Shown here: piece by piece, positions 45,732 to 57,308 of the stretch
Layout of the letters: every line of letters begins with the position of its first letter
How positions within the stretch are numbered: the first letter of the stretch is position 1
NCBI RefSeq assembly: GCF_017562075.2
Contig: NC_054081.1
Location: 1,035,648 to 1,099,647 of the forward strand
DNA length: 64,000 nt
Direction of reading: 5' to 3'
Source: Anopheles merus
Taxonomy: Eukaryota > Arthropoda > Insecta > Diptera > Culicidae
Made by a program: the position numbers and the translations under genes
The notes under the pieces: generated by a model
The model's database searches: none
What the model saw: the letters and a program-made list of their open reading frames with translations, nothing else
What the model was told of the DNA's origin: nothing

Positions 45732-45748
45732 ATGCAGCACTTCAAAAC
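45732..45748 (+). CDS. Secreted-protein gene, exon 1 (17 nt coding)
   Basis: ATG CAG CAC TTC AAA AC then donor GTAAGC at 45749. Phase 2 is exactly what the next exon (G|TTG ACG) needs, and the result completes a signal peptide. Confidence 0.7.
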
Positions 45749-46778
45749 GTAAGCTTCTTTTTCTGATCCCCCCTCTCCTTTTTTTTGTTTAGCCCTTTTC
45801 GTCTGGTGTGGCAGTCCTGGGAGGGCCCGCTTCTCCTCCTCCCATTGCCGTGGCTTTTGAATGGGTTTTGAAAGTGCGCGAAGAAGCTATCCAAAAGAAG
45901 CTAAAGGTGTAGAAAAATCCGTCAAAGACAAAAGACACGAACTAGCTGAACCTGTGTATGTGTGTGTGTGTATTTCGGTGTGAGTCAACACACGTTGCAC
46001 AATTCTCGCCGTGGCAGACGACGAAGCCCGACCCGAAAGCTGGGAGCGTCTGCGCCCCATGTTGGCGTCGTCTGGCGAGGCGCGGCCAAAAAGGAGCCGG
46101 CTCGATCACACACACACACGCACACACAGGCACACAGGTTATGCTCAGGCACGGCATTTACATTTGTGGCCCCGTGGGGCGTGCGCAGCCTACTGAAATC
46201 CCGACAACCAACCAAACAAAAAAAAAAGAAGTCATCCACCCCTTGCCAACCGCCAAGCCTTGGAACGCCACAAGAAAACAAGGCTTCTCTGCCAGCCTCC
46301 CAAAGCCCCCGTCCCCCCCCCCCCCCCCCGGCTGGTAGGTTTGGGTAGGAACGGGCGCTAGCGAGCCAAAGCCGCGGTACGTGGCTTTCGGAGCCAGTTC
46401 CCAGGAGCCACCGAGGAAACGCGGGGAAAGCCACGCGGGGAGGTTAAAACGTGCGCGCAATACCCGTTTCGAAATTACGCCCAAGGGGGCGGCGCGACAC
46501 ACAAAACGCGCCGGGTTCGGGTGTGGAGGGAAGACAGCAACAACAAAAACCCCAACGTTAAACTCCCTTTTTACCATCCTCCCTTCCCAACCGGGGGGGC
46601 GCCTGTTAAGCTTTTGTGGGTTTAATGGCCCCGCAACACCACCACCACCACCAGCACCATCGTCACCCCACGATCGCACCATTACCGCCGCCAGCGATGC
46701 AGTTTTTCGACGCAAATCGCAAGGAAATGCACCCAACATGGCCGCCGCCTGATAATGGTTTGATAATGGCCGCATATG

Positions 46779-46812
<34 letters not shown>

Positions 46813-47466
46813 ATGGTGGTGTATTACACGGTGCAAAGCGGAATAGTGTTGTAGGTGAAGTGGGGAGGGGAAGGGAACGGTAGCATATTTTCCGAAATTA
46901 AATACCCCCCCCCCCCATCTCCCCATCGCACCACCCAAACCCCACCCCACTCCTCGCGCCTCCACCAAGCGCAACCCGATAGAGGCCACTTTTGCTTACT
47001 TATACACCCCCCCCCCCCCCCCCACCCGCCTACGGGTGGCTAGCCATCTTGCCCACGCCGCAGCGAATCGAAAAGAAGAAAAAAAAATCCGTGACACGAA
47101 TGCGGAAAGAAAGTGATTTCCTTCGCGGACTTCCCCACCCCTCTCCGCTCCACTAGGCGGATAGGAGTGGGAGGGTAGTTGATTGGCGCCGAGAGTTTGT
47201 TGCTCTCGCAGCGGTGGTGGTGGTGGCGAGTGGTGAGTGGTGAGTGGGCAAATGCGCGAATTCAAAGCACGAACCCGTCGTGCAGCGGTAAGGCGGGCGC
47301 GGGCGGTCACACACGCAGGATCGCGCGCGGAAGGGAAGGAAAGCTCGTCGTCCAGCCAGTAGTCGCTGGCGGGGGGGGGTGGGGGGAGGGAACTGCGGTA
47401 GCGGGTCTAATCATATGTAAGTAGATTTAGGTTAGAGCACGCCAAAGTGTCGTGTCTAATGGGCAT

Positions 47467-47500
<34 letters not shown>

Positions 47501-50500
47501 TACGGACACAGACACACGCCGCTACCGGGGAGAAGGGTGTCGCAATCGCGATCGAGCGTTCTCCGATCGGGCCCAGCGTTCGCTCACGTCCTAACCTACA
47601 AAATGCTCGCCACGCGCCCTCCCCCCCCCCATTTGGCCTGCTAAAGAAAGCACGATCGACCTGGCCAGTGTGTGTCTGTGTGTGTGTGTGTGTGTGTGAG
47701 TGTATGATATCATAACGACAGCTACTGTGTGGCGGGTACGGTACGGTTACAAACCGCCCTCTGCCTTCAGCCGTTTGGAGTTTCTCCTGCCCGCACTACA
47801 ATGTTGCTTTCTCCGCCAGTTCTGACGCATGAGGTAACCTGCTAGAATGCGAACAGCCTCACTAGGCACTAGTGATGTGCCGCTGTATGAATTGCTCGTT
47901 GCGAGGAAATAATTCGACTTTAGTGACAGGTATTGAAGTTCCCAGTCCATAAAGAGTTTACATTTAAGCGCTCCCAAGTATGATGTCACAAAGTGCGGGT
48001 ACATTTGTTTGGGATTTCGTGATTCGCTCTGAAGAGTCATGATTCGTTAGAACTATAAGTAACATATTGTGAGACGAGTCGAAACACTAGATTCGAGATG
48101 TTACCAAAAATCGTACAAATCCTCTGGGAAGGTCCTAAAATTGTGCATTCTTGTTACTATCACTTGTAATTTACATGGTTTTTCATGAGTTCTTCAAGTT
48201 GTGGGACACTTCTTTGATTATTTCTACAGGGAAGTTAACCTAATAAGAGGGGAATTGGATTCTAATCGCATCCTTTTTGGACAGGTTGATTGGAAATTCC
48301 AAATCCCATCGTTTTTTGGACCTGTCCAATTCCCATCACATAAAATTAAGTTCCCGTAAGAAGGAGTACAATCCCTGGACATTTCAGGCACAAGTTGGCA
48401 CCCAAAGAAAACGAAGATTTGCATATGTTTTAGAAGATCCATGAGTCTTTAGAGTCTTCTCTTTTGACTCTTCGGGGGAAAAAAACACAATTCTCCATTG
48501 ATTTATGAGTCTTTTGGAAAATGATGAATCTTCAGAAATGTACGATTCTGCGACGTCAATCAAGAAGCTTGCGAGTTTAATAGCTCTTTAGAATGAATTG
48601 TGTTGCTTTAGCTACTCATTCAAGAGCTTTGTGTATACCTGAAGGTTCAGTGATTCACTTGGAAGATTCATTCGAGCGCCATGAGCCTGTCCCGGTGGGT
48701 TTTCCCATCGCTACGCTTCTACCCAGTCACCGTAACGGGGTTGGCGCGAGTCACTTATAGCTGCCGGACGGCTTCAAGGACGCCCGGCTGTCGGAATTTG
48801 GCGCGGCACCGTTGGTGCCGGATCGAATCGCCCCGCATGTCATGGGCGAATGCTCTGTTCTGGAAGGTGGAGAGCGAGGAGAGAGGGAGAGATGGGGCGG
48901 GGATCCACTAGTCACTATTACGCGGAACTGGTGGCGAACGCCGCACCAAGGCCGACTCCTTCAGCTGTGACAGGACGCTCAAGTTCACGATTCTTCCTCC
49001 CTGTTTCCCTGCCGCTGACGATCACGATGATGATGATGGACACCATTCGTTTCTTCGTTTGTAATTCCGTGTTTCCTTATCCCCCCCCCCCCCTTTCCCC
49101 TCCTCTTCACAGGTTGACGGTGTTGCTGGTGGCGGTACTGCTGGCCGCCCGGGCCACCCCACAGGAGGACCAGGCGAAGGCGAACCGGAACAGTCTGCTG
49201 CTGCGGCGCGGCGGCGTTGGCCGACCGCTTGGCCGCACGACACCGACCACCACCACCACGACCACCCCGTCGTCGGCGGATTACGCTGAGGTAAGGAACG
49301 GAATTCCATTCCTCGCTCCCTGGTCCTGTTTCAAGTTTGAACGTTTTTTCCCTGCAAGGACGAGTACGCGGACAGCTACGACGAGGGCAAGGGAGAGGAC
49401 GGCAGCGAGGACGGTGGGGAGGATGGGGCTGCGCCCGGTGGCAAGCAGCCGACGACGACCACCACCACGACCGAGGCGCCCAAGAAGATCCGGCCGAGCA
49501 TTCGCCCGTTCCGCAGCAACGACGACCTGCTGACGGCGCTCAAGAAGCGGCGCCAGGAGTCGAAGAACAACAAGCCGGCCGCCGGTAAGTAGCCAAGGGG
49601 TGCGATAGGGGCACAGCCACGGGTGAAAGTGGCACTAGCGAGGGGAGAGTAGCGTGGCGTAACGGGGCGTAAAAGTCAACGTTTCGTTTCAAGCTTGTCT
49701 TGCCTCTATCGGGATGGGTGGGTTCGTCGTCTACCGTCTGCCAGCAGATGTGGGCACCGTGAGAGAGAGAGAGAGAGAGAGAGAGAGCTCCTTACAAGCT
49801 CTAGAGCAACAAAATGAGCAACAAACGAAACCAAAAAAAATATCAATCGCCAAAAGACTGCTCCAACGGCTCGAAATCAAAAAAGTTTCGCCCGCCTGGC
49901 CTGGTGTGGCCACTCTTGCACAACCACCAGCGGGCTGCAACCGGTCCTCGGGAGGTGGTTCTGGTCCTTCGTCCTTCACCTCTTCCTTTTGCATGCTTTG
50001 GCGCGCCCCGTTTGAGGTCTCAACCCTTCCCCTCAGCGCGACCCCGATGGTCCTCCTGCGGGCCGAACGTTCGAACTCGAATCCGATTCATTGATGATAA
50101 CTGTCACGCTGCTGCTGCTGCTGGGGCTGTTGTGGGGCTGGCCGGTTAACTCCGGACCGAAAACCGGTTCTAGCAACCCCGGCAATGGGGAGGAATTGGC
50201 ACCGCCTCTCCCCTCCTCACTCCCCGTCGTTTTCATTCCACAATGTTTCTCGACGAGACTTGTGGCAAACTGTGTTAAACTGGCAGGGGGGGGGGGACGA
50301 TCGTTGTATTTCACAAGCCAAGCAAGAGCCCTTGCGTGTCAACTTCTCTCTTTTTATCTCTTTCTCTCTTTCTCTCTCCTTCTCTCTCTCATGTCCTCCA
50401 TGGACATCTGCACAATGCACATTTCTGCATAGCTGCTTGATGTCGGTTAGTAGAGAGCGGAGGAAAGCGAAAGGGGAGGCTAGTTTTTTTTTCATCTTTT

Positions 50501-53154
50501 CGATTATCGTTTCATTTCTGGGTCGAACGATTTTACGACCCACCGGAGCGGTTAACAAAAAAAACAGATGGTGAACAAAACGATGTGCGCGTGGAACAGA
50601 TCAAAAAGGAATTCATCAAAAATACATAAAAATGCGGCACACTACAGATGAGAATACAATACACATCGTAACTAGTATAAATAGTAACAATTGACCGTTT
50701 TTTCTTCTACGGTTAAAGTGGCTGTTTTACAATCGAAATTTTGGTGAAGAAAGAGCGACTTTCTGCCAAGAAATAAGAAATATTAAAATAACCAATTCTT
50801 GAGATGAATTATTGTGAAGTTTCTACTCCTCTAGATTGGACTCTATTCTGAACGCTTTATCGCTATCGAGACGGATTGTCTGCGTGATCTCGGCAGGAAC
50901 TTTATTGATTTCTCTTCCAAGAAAATCAAGATGCGATTGAGATCATTGAATTGGTCATGCGAGGATATCATTCCATTTGTTTTAACACAGGAGCTTTCAT
51001 GCTATTGGGAAGTCGAATGCATTAAGATCTAGACGGATTAAGAACCAAGATTAAGAACCAACAACTCGACTACTCGACACATTTGTATGGTGTTTGACAT
51101 CCATTGAGCGGTTCGTTTGTAGCTTTGTTTGTTGAGGAGGATTCAGTTTTGTTGTGAGATCTCAACTCGAATCGATTTCACTCGTAGTAGAACTTCAGGC
51201 AAATCGGGTATGTAGTTGAGTCGGTCGGATGAGTTCCGTTCGATGTGTGCAATGAGTATGGAATAGTGCGATCAAATATAGATACACAGTAAGGCATGAC
51301 CCTGTGACAGTGTCTGGACCAATGTGTTTCGAATGTTGCAATAGTGAAAGAGTTGCTGTTGCGTTTGTCACTTGGTTTCACCGAGATTTCGTAGTATAAT
51401 TTTATTTTAGTTTTTTTGAGTAAAGCGGCATACTGGCACCGATACTGCCGCCTGAAACGTTTCGCTAAATTCGTCTGTTCCTTGCCAGTGTACGGGAAGC
51501 AAGGGGAGGACCCCTTAGCTCCCTTGTGTAGGTATGTGCGTTTTGTTTGTCTATTTTGTTTGGATCTTTGCATTCATTCCGCAGTTATTTTGCCGCTTTT
51601 TGCGTTTTTTTTTTCTTACGCACCTCCTGGGTGTATCTGCTTCGGAAGCTTTCATTTGGACTGATTCGTTGTATATATGGGTGAATGGGTGGCAGAGGCG
51701 GTTGAGAGCATAGAGTGGCTCCCGTGGGCCTGCGGGTGTTCCAACAACCAACATCTCCAGTGGTGCTAAACTAGTTTCGGTTCTTTTTTGCGTTCCTTTG
51801 CGTTTGCTCCCATGGAATTGGGGACCCATGGGACAAAAGTTGTTAGGGAACTCATTTTACGCCGTGAGTGCTGCCCTTGTTATTTGCTTCACTCAAGGCA
51901 TTAACAAGAGCAACACGATCGAGCGCTATCCGTAATCATCATGGACACAACATTAAATTTACCCACGTGTTTTCTCCTTCTTTTTACCACTGTTTTTTTT
52001 CTCTCCCTCTCTTTCTTGTTCCCAGCAGCACCGAAGGAGAAGGTGTACGATGACGAGGACGTGCCGGCACCAGCCGCCCCGGCCAAAAGCGCGAAAGCCC
52101 CGGCAATCGGTAAAATTGCAGATAATGTAGTATTTTCCTTCTCGAAACGTAACCAAAACCAATAATCACACCACCATCACCATTGCCTGCTCCACATCCC
52201 ATCAACCCCCCCCCCCCCCCCTCATTCCATTGACCTATCGGCTCCCCCCTCCCAACCCATTTCCTCAGATTAATTCGCGTGCGGCGTTTCCGGCTCATTG
52301 TTTCACTTTTGTTTTTGTTTAATGTTTTGTTTTCTTCGATTCGATAACCTATTTGGCACTGGCCTGATCGCCATCCTGCTTCTTCCTTGTGCTGCGCGCG
52401 TGAGGCATAACCTCCATCAATGTATTTTTTTTTTGAGCTCACTTCCCTTCGGCTCGTGTTCGGTTTTACGCGATCCGTTTTCGATATCGTTTTTCAGTAA
52501 ATTGTCACCCCGTACGTGCGCCTGTGAATGTATGTGTGTGTGTGTGTGAGCGTTTACCGATTGACATTGTTTGTGTTGGAGTATGCCGGGATCCGTTTAA
52601 TTTTGTCCTTTATATCCCCCCACCCGTCCCCTCACATCCTTAAGTCGCACTCAAATCCCTCCCTTTGTGGTTCTGAGCACAGTGATTAGGAACAAAACTT
52701 ACACATACAAACACACACACACACACGTACACACACACACACAAACGCTCCTCACACTCATTCTCTCTTTCTCTTACACTCCCTGTCGCGTACACATTCG
52801 CGCCCTCTTGTGTGTGTGTTTTTTTTAATATTAATATTTGTTCATTGTAACGCATAGTCCCTTAATAAAATGTTATTACCGTCACTGGAAAGATATAACC
52901 GGACTTCTTCTTCTTCTTCTACTTTTTTTGCTGCTGCTGCTCTGTGATTGGAATGCTTACACATACATACATACACACATACATACACTGATGCACGTCC
53001 TCTGAGACGTCTGTGCGTAGGAATAAGTAGTGTTAGTAGTAGTAGTAGTAGTAATAATAGTAGTAGTAGTAGTACTGGAACATCCCCCCTGAGTGAGGTT
53101 AATACTGATCAGGTTTTACACACTAAGCAGCTACATCCACTCCTCAAACCGTTT

Positions 53155-53206
<52 letters not shown>

Positions 53207-53651
53207 TAAAACTCTCCTCACCTATTGCTGCACGTACATGTACCCGTGTTTGGTTGGCTGTGTGAGTTGACAGCGCTTTTGCGTCACGCTTAGAAGGACT
53301 TGTTCACTATGGTTCACTACTACACACTTAGGCCGTTCTCATTCGCTTCACGTTCGCTCCGAGCACCATCCCTTCCCTGCCCTTTACTCGCTCTTGTTCC
53401 ACCACCAAAAACCAAATAAAAAAGAATCCATTAAGTTGAAATCGCGACTCACAGCCGCGCTCCATATTTACACGACCATCTTTCCTCCCCGCTTATCCTG
53501 TTCCTCCATCCATCGAAACTCGAAGCGCAGTTTATAAACCGGCACTCATATGCTATATGGATTGTGCAGTAGTGTTGGGTTAAAAGTGGACCCTCACGGT
53601 ACCCTTTTTCTATCTTCTCTTTCTCTCTGCCTGGTTCTCTCGCATTCTACA

Positions 53652-53710
<59 letters not shown>

Positions 53711-53947
53711 TTCTCTCCCTATTTCTCTTCCATCTCTCTATCTGTCTGTTCCGTCTCTTCCGCAGTTCCGAGCAAACGGCGGTTCGGTAGCGGTGCGGCA
53801 CGGAAGGACGACCACTCGTCGGCGGACGCGGCCAACAACGAGGCGCACGAGGGTGGTAGCGACGGTGGTGCGGGCGGCAACAGCAGCAACGGTGCCAAGT
53901 CGCTGATCGGGCGTCTGGGCCGGTCCCGGTTCGCACTGAAGCAGTGA
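45732..53947 (+). CDS. Small secreted low-complexity protein, five-exon gene span
   Basis: Exons 45732-45748, 49113-49290, 49359-49584, 52029-52109 and 53766-53947 join in frame to 684 nt (227 residues plus TGA). The join at exon 1/2 gives MQHFKTLTVLLVAVLLAARA, a clean signal peptide with likely cleavage after ARA. The mature chain has an Arg-rich stretch, a Thr run (TTPTTTTTTTP, a likely O-glycosylation site), an Asp/Glu-rich segment (DEYADSYDEG), a second Thr run, a conserved-looking IRPSIRPFRSNDDLLTALKK, an Ala/Pro/Lys stretch and a Ser/Gly/Asn-rich end with LIGRLGRSRFALKQ. Several basic clusters (KK, KKRR, SKRR) could be proprotein cleavage sites. I do not recognise the family; an extracellular-matrix or mucin-like protein or a processed precursor is possible. 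GTGAGT overlaps the stop codon, so further exons cannot be excluded. Confidence 0.75.
46787..46812. repeat. (GT)n microsatellite
   Basis: About 13 GT units. Confidence 0.9.
47467..47494. repeat. (CA)n microsatellite
   Basis: About 14 CA units. Confidence 0.9.
47668..47699. repeat. (GT)n microsatellite
   Basis: About 15 GT units with one interruption. Confidence 0.9.
47870..48680. mobile_element. hAT-like element remnant, right end not found
   Basis: Starts TAGTGATGTGCC like the elements at 32423 and 42039. Its body is rich in degenerate GAATCATGAGTCTTT / GATTCATT units on both strands (48005-48060, 48435-48675), a style common in hAT-derived MITEs. No clear CATCACTA right end was found; 48680 is where the AT-rich, unit-bearing sequence ends. 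Confidence 0.5.
48175..48385. mobile_element. Degenerate CAGGGTTTTCCAGG-family MITE nested in the hAT-like element
   Basis: TA-CATGGTTTTTCATGAGTTC, AGTTGTGGGACACTTCTT, TTTTTGGACAGGTTGATTGG and the mirrored GGACCTGTCCAATTCCCAT follow the order of the intact copy at 61521-61764, with many substitutions. The right terminus is eroded. Confidence 0.65.
49113..49290 (+). CDS. Secreted-protein gene, exon 2
   Basis: 178 nt, phase 2 in, phase 0 out, acceptor CTTCACAG, donor GTAAGG. Supplies the hydrophobic core LTVLLVAVLLAARA of the signal peptide, then QEDQAKANRNSLLLRRGG and a seven-Thr run. Confidence 0.8.
49359..49584 (+). CDS. Secreted-protein gene, exon 3
   Basis: 226 nt, phase 0 in, phase 1 out, acceptor CCTGCAAG, donor GTAAGT. 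Encodes the acidic block, second Thr run, and KKIRPSIRPFRSNDDLLTAL followed by KKRRQESKNNKPAA. Confidence 0.8.
49585..52028. other. Intron 3 of the secreted-protein gene
   Basis: Contains a GA microsatellite (49759-49786), a G run (50286-50295), an AT-rich block (50560-51420) and a long pyrimidine tract before the acceptor. No coding sequence recognised. Confidence 0.6.
52029..52109 (+). CDS. Secreted-protein gene, exon 4
   Basis: 81 nt, phase 1 in and out. Encodes APKEKVYDDEDVPAPAAP and AKSAKAPAI. The acceptor is a CAGCAG doublet, so using the first CAG adds one Ala codon. Donor GTAAAA is weak. Confidence 0.75.
53034..53074. repeat. (AGT)n microsatellite
   Basis: About 13 trinucleotide units with AAT interruptions. 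Confidence 0.92.
53157..53204. repeat. (CA)24 microsatellite
   Basis: 48 bases of perfect CA. Confidence 0.97.
53661..53704. repeat. (CT)22 microsatellite
   Basis: 44 bases of CT about 60 bases before the last exon of the secreted-protein gene, making an extreme polypyrimidine tract. Confidence 0.97.
53766..53947 (+). CDS. Secreted-protein gene, last exon
   Basis: 182 nt from acceptor TTCCGCAG to TGA 53945-53947. Encodes VPSKRRFGSGAARKDDHSSA, a Ser/Gly/Asn-rich stretch and SLIGRLGRSRFALKQ. The sequence AAGCA|GTGAGT at 53939-53949 is also a good donor, so an isoform could skip this stop. Confidence 0.75.
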
Positions 53948-54118
53948 GTTCCGAGACATGCAGACAGCGAGAAGGGGGGAATGGGCGAAGTGGCAGAACT
54001 TGCCCCTTCCCGCACCTAAAAATCCGTCCCCCCCCACCAGGACCAGCCAGCATTTGGAGTGCGAGAGAAGCGAGCAATCGTGAGGGCGAGTGAGACAGAA
54101 AATGAGAAGAGATAGTGT

Positions 54119-54126
<8 letters not shown>

Positions 54127-54160
<34 letters not shown>
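54127..54160. repeat. (GA)17 microsatellite
   Basis: 34 bases of GA in the probable 3' UTR of the secreted-protein gene. Confidence 0.95.
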
Positions 54161-54166
<6 letters not shown>

Positions 54167-54540
54167 GAGAGTTAGAAAGAAACATTTGCTTTGACAGGGA
54201 AATCCAGCGAAGGTCGTGTCTATCCCCTTGCAGCACTACTTACAGCACTCGAACGCGGACGCGGACGCCCCAAAATCTGTTTGCCGCGTTTGCGGACCAG
54301 GGGCCGTCAACCCGGTTCGGTGTACAATGTGCAGTAGTAGTGGTAGTAGTAGTAGCAGTAGTACTAATAGGCCAACGTCACAACTTCCACAACCCTGCCA
54401 ATTAGCTCGCCGTTTACGTTTAGCTATTTGTTATATGTAGTAAAACAACAACAAAACAAAACACCGACACTCACACACATACACACACTCCCACACAAAT
54501 ACATACATACAAAACACACATTTTATTACTCGTTGGAGCA

Positions 54541-54546
54541 AATAAA
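54541..54546 (+). promoter_or_regulatory. Polyadenylation signal, secreted-protein gene
   Basis: AATAAA 594 bases after the TGA; the first canonical hexamer downstream that I saw. Confidence 0.5.
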
Positions 54547-55089
54547 ATGCGCGCGGCACAGGCGCGCCGTTTTCCCGTGAAGCCGTTTCTTTGGGTTTGG
54601 GTGTGATTGTCTGCGTGTGTGTGTGTGTGCATTCCCTTTTCCGCCTGACGTTGTGGCTCATTTTACCCCGTTCTCCTAGCGCACCAGGCTCTCCTCCTAC
54701 CATCACGCTAAACTGCCCCAAATGACAAGAGCAAACCAAAACAAAACAAAAATAGTAAAAGCCTTGGGCTGGGGCAAATATACAAGAAGATTTGTGGGGA
54801 GGGAAGAGAAAGGGGCGTCGGTGTAGTACAAGCGCGAAGAGGGGCTGCAGGTGAGAAAACAATGAAAAAGGCCACCATGTCTATATAGTATAGTATAGTA
54901 TCGTATTATATATATATGTGTGTATAAACGTATGTATATCTATATGCATCCAGTTCCGGGTTGCGTTCGTTACGTTTTCTTTGTTGTTTGTTGTTGTTGA
55001 TTGTTTTCGTTTTTTTGTTTGTTGTTTTTTTCTTTGTTGCTATGAGTTTTTCTGCCCAACCCCTCCCCCATTTGTGCGCTTAGTTAGAG

Positions 55090-55131
<42 letters not shown>
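55090..55131. repeat. (TG)21 microsatellite
   Basis: 42 bases of perfect TG between the two convergent genes. Confidence 0.97.
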
Positions 55132-55133
<2 letters not shown>

Positions 55134-55294
55134 AAGTAGTGAGCAATATTATGTTTGAAACATTGGTTGTTTTGTTTGTTTTGTGTTTGTGAGTGTGTAT
55201 ACGAGTATTTGTTTGTTGTTTGTGTGTTTTGCTCTGTTTTCCTCTATTTTGTTGGCTTCGTAGCAGTTTAATTTAAAAGAGATTCTTCTTCTAT

Positions 55295-55325
55295 TTCTTC
55301 TTCTTCTTCTTCTTCTTCTTCTTCT
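55295..55325. repeat. (TTC)n microsatellite
   Basis: About ten TTC units. Confidence 0.92.
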
Positions 55326-56110
55326 TTTTGCTTATGTTTTACTTGTGATTCTGCTTCCTCTTGATTTCTGCTTTCGTTTCTTTAGACCCGCGTCTCACCG
55401 TAAGTTTAATATTTTTGTAGTTTGTAGTTACTATTTATAAGTTACTTAGTCTTTTTCTTTACGAGAGCTTAAAGTACATTAAAAAGCGATAGAAAAGACG
55501 ACCATTTTGGGGTTTTTTTTTTTCTGTGTGTCTGTGAGTGTGCATGTTTTTGTTTGTTTGTTTGTTTGTTTAATGAGGTAAGGTATCTTATGAACAGGAT
55601 GTAGATAGTAACGTACGTTGCTCGATTTTCCAGTTCATCTCTCTCTTTCACTCTCTCTCGCCTTCCATCTCTCTTTCTTCTCTTTTGCATTTTCTTCTGT
55701 TGGCCCTTGATTTGATTCGTGCAATCCTGTGCAGCATTTACTAATTGTAGAAACGTTTGTCATTGAAAACAAAAACGTCCAAACAAACGGAACGATAAAC
55801 AAAAAATAAAACTCCACCCACAGATGCACTTGGATCGGACAATCCCGCATGTGTGTATGTGTGTAGGTGCGTGTAAGTGTAAGTAAACAGCGTGTCCGCA
55901 CGGATGTCGATGCGTGGTTTCGACTCTTCTTCACAGATAAACGCGCCGCTGCAAGCAAATAGAGATCCCCAGCGGTTTCCAACCCCGTCCTGCGTCAACC
56001 GCGTCTGTATAGGCACTTGAAAAGTTTGTTCATCGTACTGCGATCACATAGGCGAGAAAAGGATGGTGGAAGGGAGGGTGGAGGCAGATAATAAGATATT
56101 CATAGTCCGT

Positions 56111-56116
56111 TTTATT
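56111..56116 (-). promoter_or_regulatory. Possible polyadenylation signal for PKD
   Basis: AATAAA on the minus strand, about 0.9 kb after the second stop codon at 57024-57026. Confidence 0.4.
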
Positions 56117-57026
56117 TTCCGCTAGTTGGTACGCTACAAAAAGAGAACAAAAAAGGGGAATGATATTGGGCACGGGCGCACGGGGCCAAGCAACTAGCTG
56201 TTGGGGACACGTTGACAACACAAACAAAACACAACGAAAGCAGGGAATGTATTGCACAACTAAAGCAACCGACATTTGCCACATCACGTGGCAATGTGAG
56301 TACGGTACAGAGCGTACAAAACCAAACGGGTGCGTTCCCTTTTTTTTACTTTCTTCCACCAAGTTGATGGCCCCTGGCGACACTGTTTGACGCCATCGAG
56401 AGCAGCTTGCGAATGAATTCAATTTAATTTAAAACAAAAAACCCTAACACTAACAGCTAAACATTATCTTCGAGCCCGCCCGGATTTGGAGGCGTTAATT
56501 TAAGACGTGTACGGCACATGCATGTGCGTACGATGGAAGCATTGGCTCGGTTTGCCTCCCTGGACGGCCTCCCAAGCGAGCGCTATCGTCAACTGTACAT
56601 TTAGAGCCGAACGAAACGAACGAAACGGAACGTCTTACGATGCTAGTTTGCCCGTCCGTTTGCCAACGCGGATTTCCGTCCACTCCGCACTCCGCAACTA
56701 AGAACAATACCCCCCAAACCCCCTTTTTTCGAGGGAGAAGACGGGGTAAAGATTTTAAGTGTTAAGCAAAAACCACCCCGAATGCCTCAGTTTCACACTC
56801 GCGTTCGTTACTATTAACCTACCGCTACAATATCGAGAGAATGTGTGAGTGTTTGTGTGTGCGTGTTTTGCTGTAAATGTGTGCGTGCGTCTAAGTATAT
56901 AGTATACTCTAATATAAAAAAAAAAAACAAAACAACAACAACGTAAACCCTACCGACAGGGTCGAGAGATTAAGCGTTCGAGATGGGTTTGTCAGATAAA
57001 AAAAAGAGTCAGCAAATATCAGGTTA

Positions 57027-57308
57027 GGCCTTCACAAACCGGCAGAACCGGCCGCGCATCCACCGATACGCCTTGCCGCGGAAGTCCGTAAACAGCAGGG
57101 AGGGCTGGTGGGGCTGGTGGCCGTACGCTTTGGTGGCCGGACCGCCGCCGCCCACACAGTAGTCGGACGCGTGCCGGGCAATCGGGACGGCTGTCGAGGA
57201 GACAGCCGGCGGCGGCGGCGGCTGCTGCTGCTGCTCGTCCACCGGCGGCGTCGACGACTCCTGGATGAAGGGCAGCGAGGGCAGCCGGCGGCCGTCCGGG
57301 GCGGCGGG
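57027..57308 (-). CDS. Pkd: Putative PKD stop-codon readthrough extension (94 codons)
   Basis: Directly after the PKD TGA (57309-57311) and in the same frame, 94 sense codons run to TAA at 57024-57026. The stop context is TGA-C, the leakiest context known in insects. The peptide has RRLPSLPFIQESSTPPVDEQ, a Gln/Pro run, VPIARHASDYC and an aromatic/basic end (FRGKAYRWMRGRFCRFVKA) that could be amphipathic. The region is GC-rich and other frames are also open, so openness alone is weak evidence. Alternatives are a sequence error at the TGA or an unseen splice. Confidence 0.4.

Larger units (their letters stand above)
45749..49112. other. Intron 1 of the secreted-protein gene
   Basis: 3.4 kb, with C runs of 12 to 17 (46312-46330, 46905-46917, 47008-47022), TG/CA microsatellites (46787-46812, 47467-47494, 47668-47699), and an AT-rich block (47860-48660) made of a TAGTGATG-start element with a MITE copy inside it. 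Ends in a C-rich tract before acceptor CTTCACAG. Confidence 0.65.
52110..53765. other. Intron 4 of the secreted-protein gene
   Basis: Packed with simple repeats: C run (52206-52220), CA near 52709-52742, AGT run (53034-53074), CA (53157-53204) and a CT tract (53661-53704) just before the acceptor TTCCGCAG. No gene recognised. Confidence 0.65.
53948..57023. other. 3' UTRs and gap between convergent secreted-protein and PKD genes
   Basis: Rich in simple repeats: GA (54127-54160), AGT (54335-54361), TG (55090-55131), TTC (55295-55325). An AATAAA at 54541 suits the upstream gene, and one on the minus strand at 56111-56116 suits PKD. No further coding sequence is supported. Confidence 0.6.

Noticed and set aside
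54216..54440. Cys-x2-Cys...Cys-x2-Cys string (CRVCGPGAVNPVRCTMC) after the secreted-protein gene
   Set aside because: The frame cannot be reached in phase from the upstream exon, is short and runs into an AGT repeat; probably chance within the 3' UTR.
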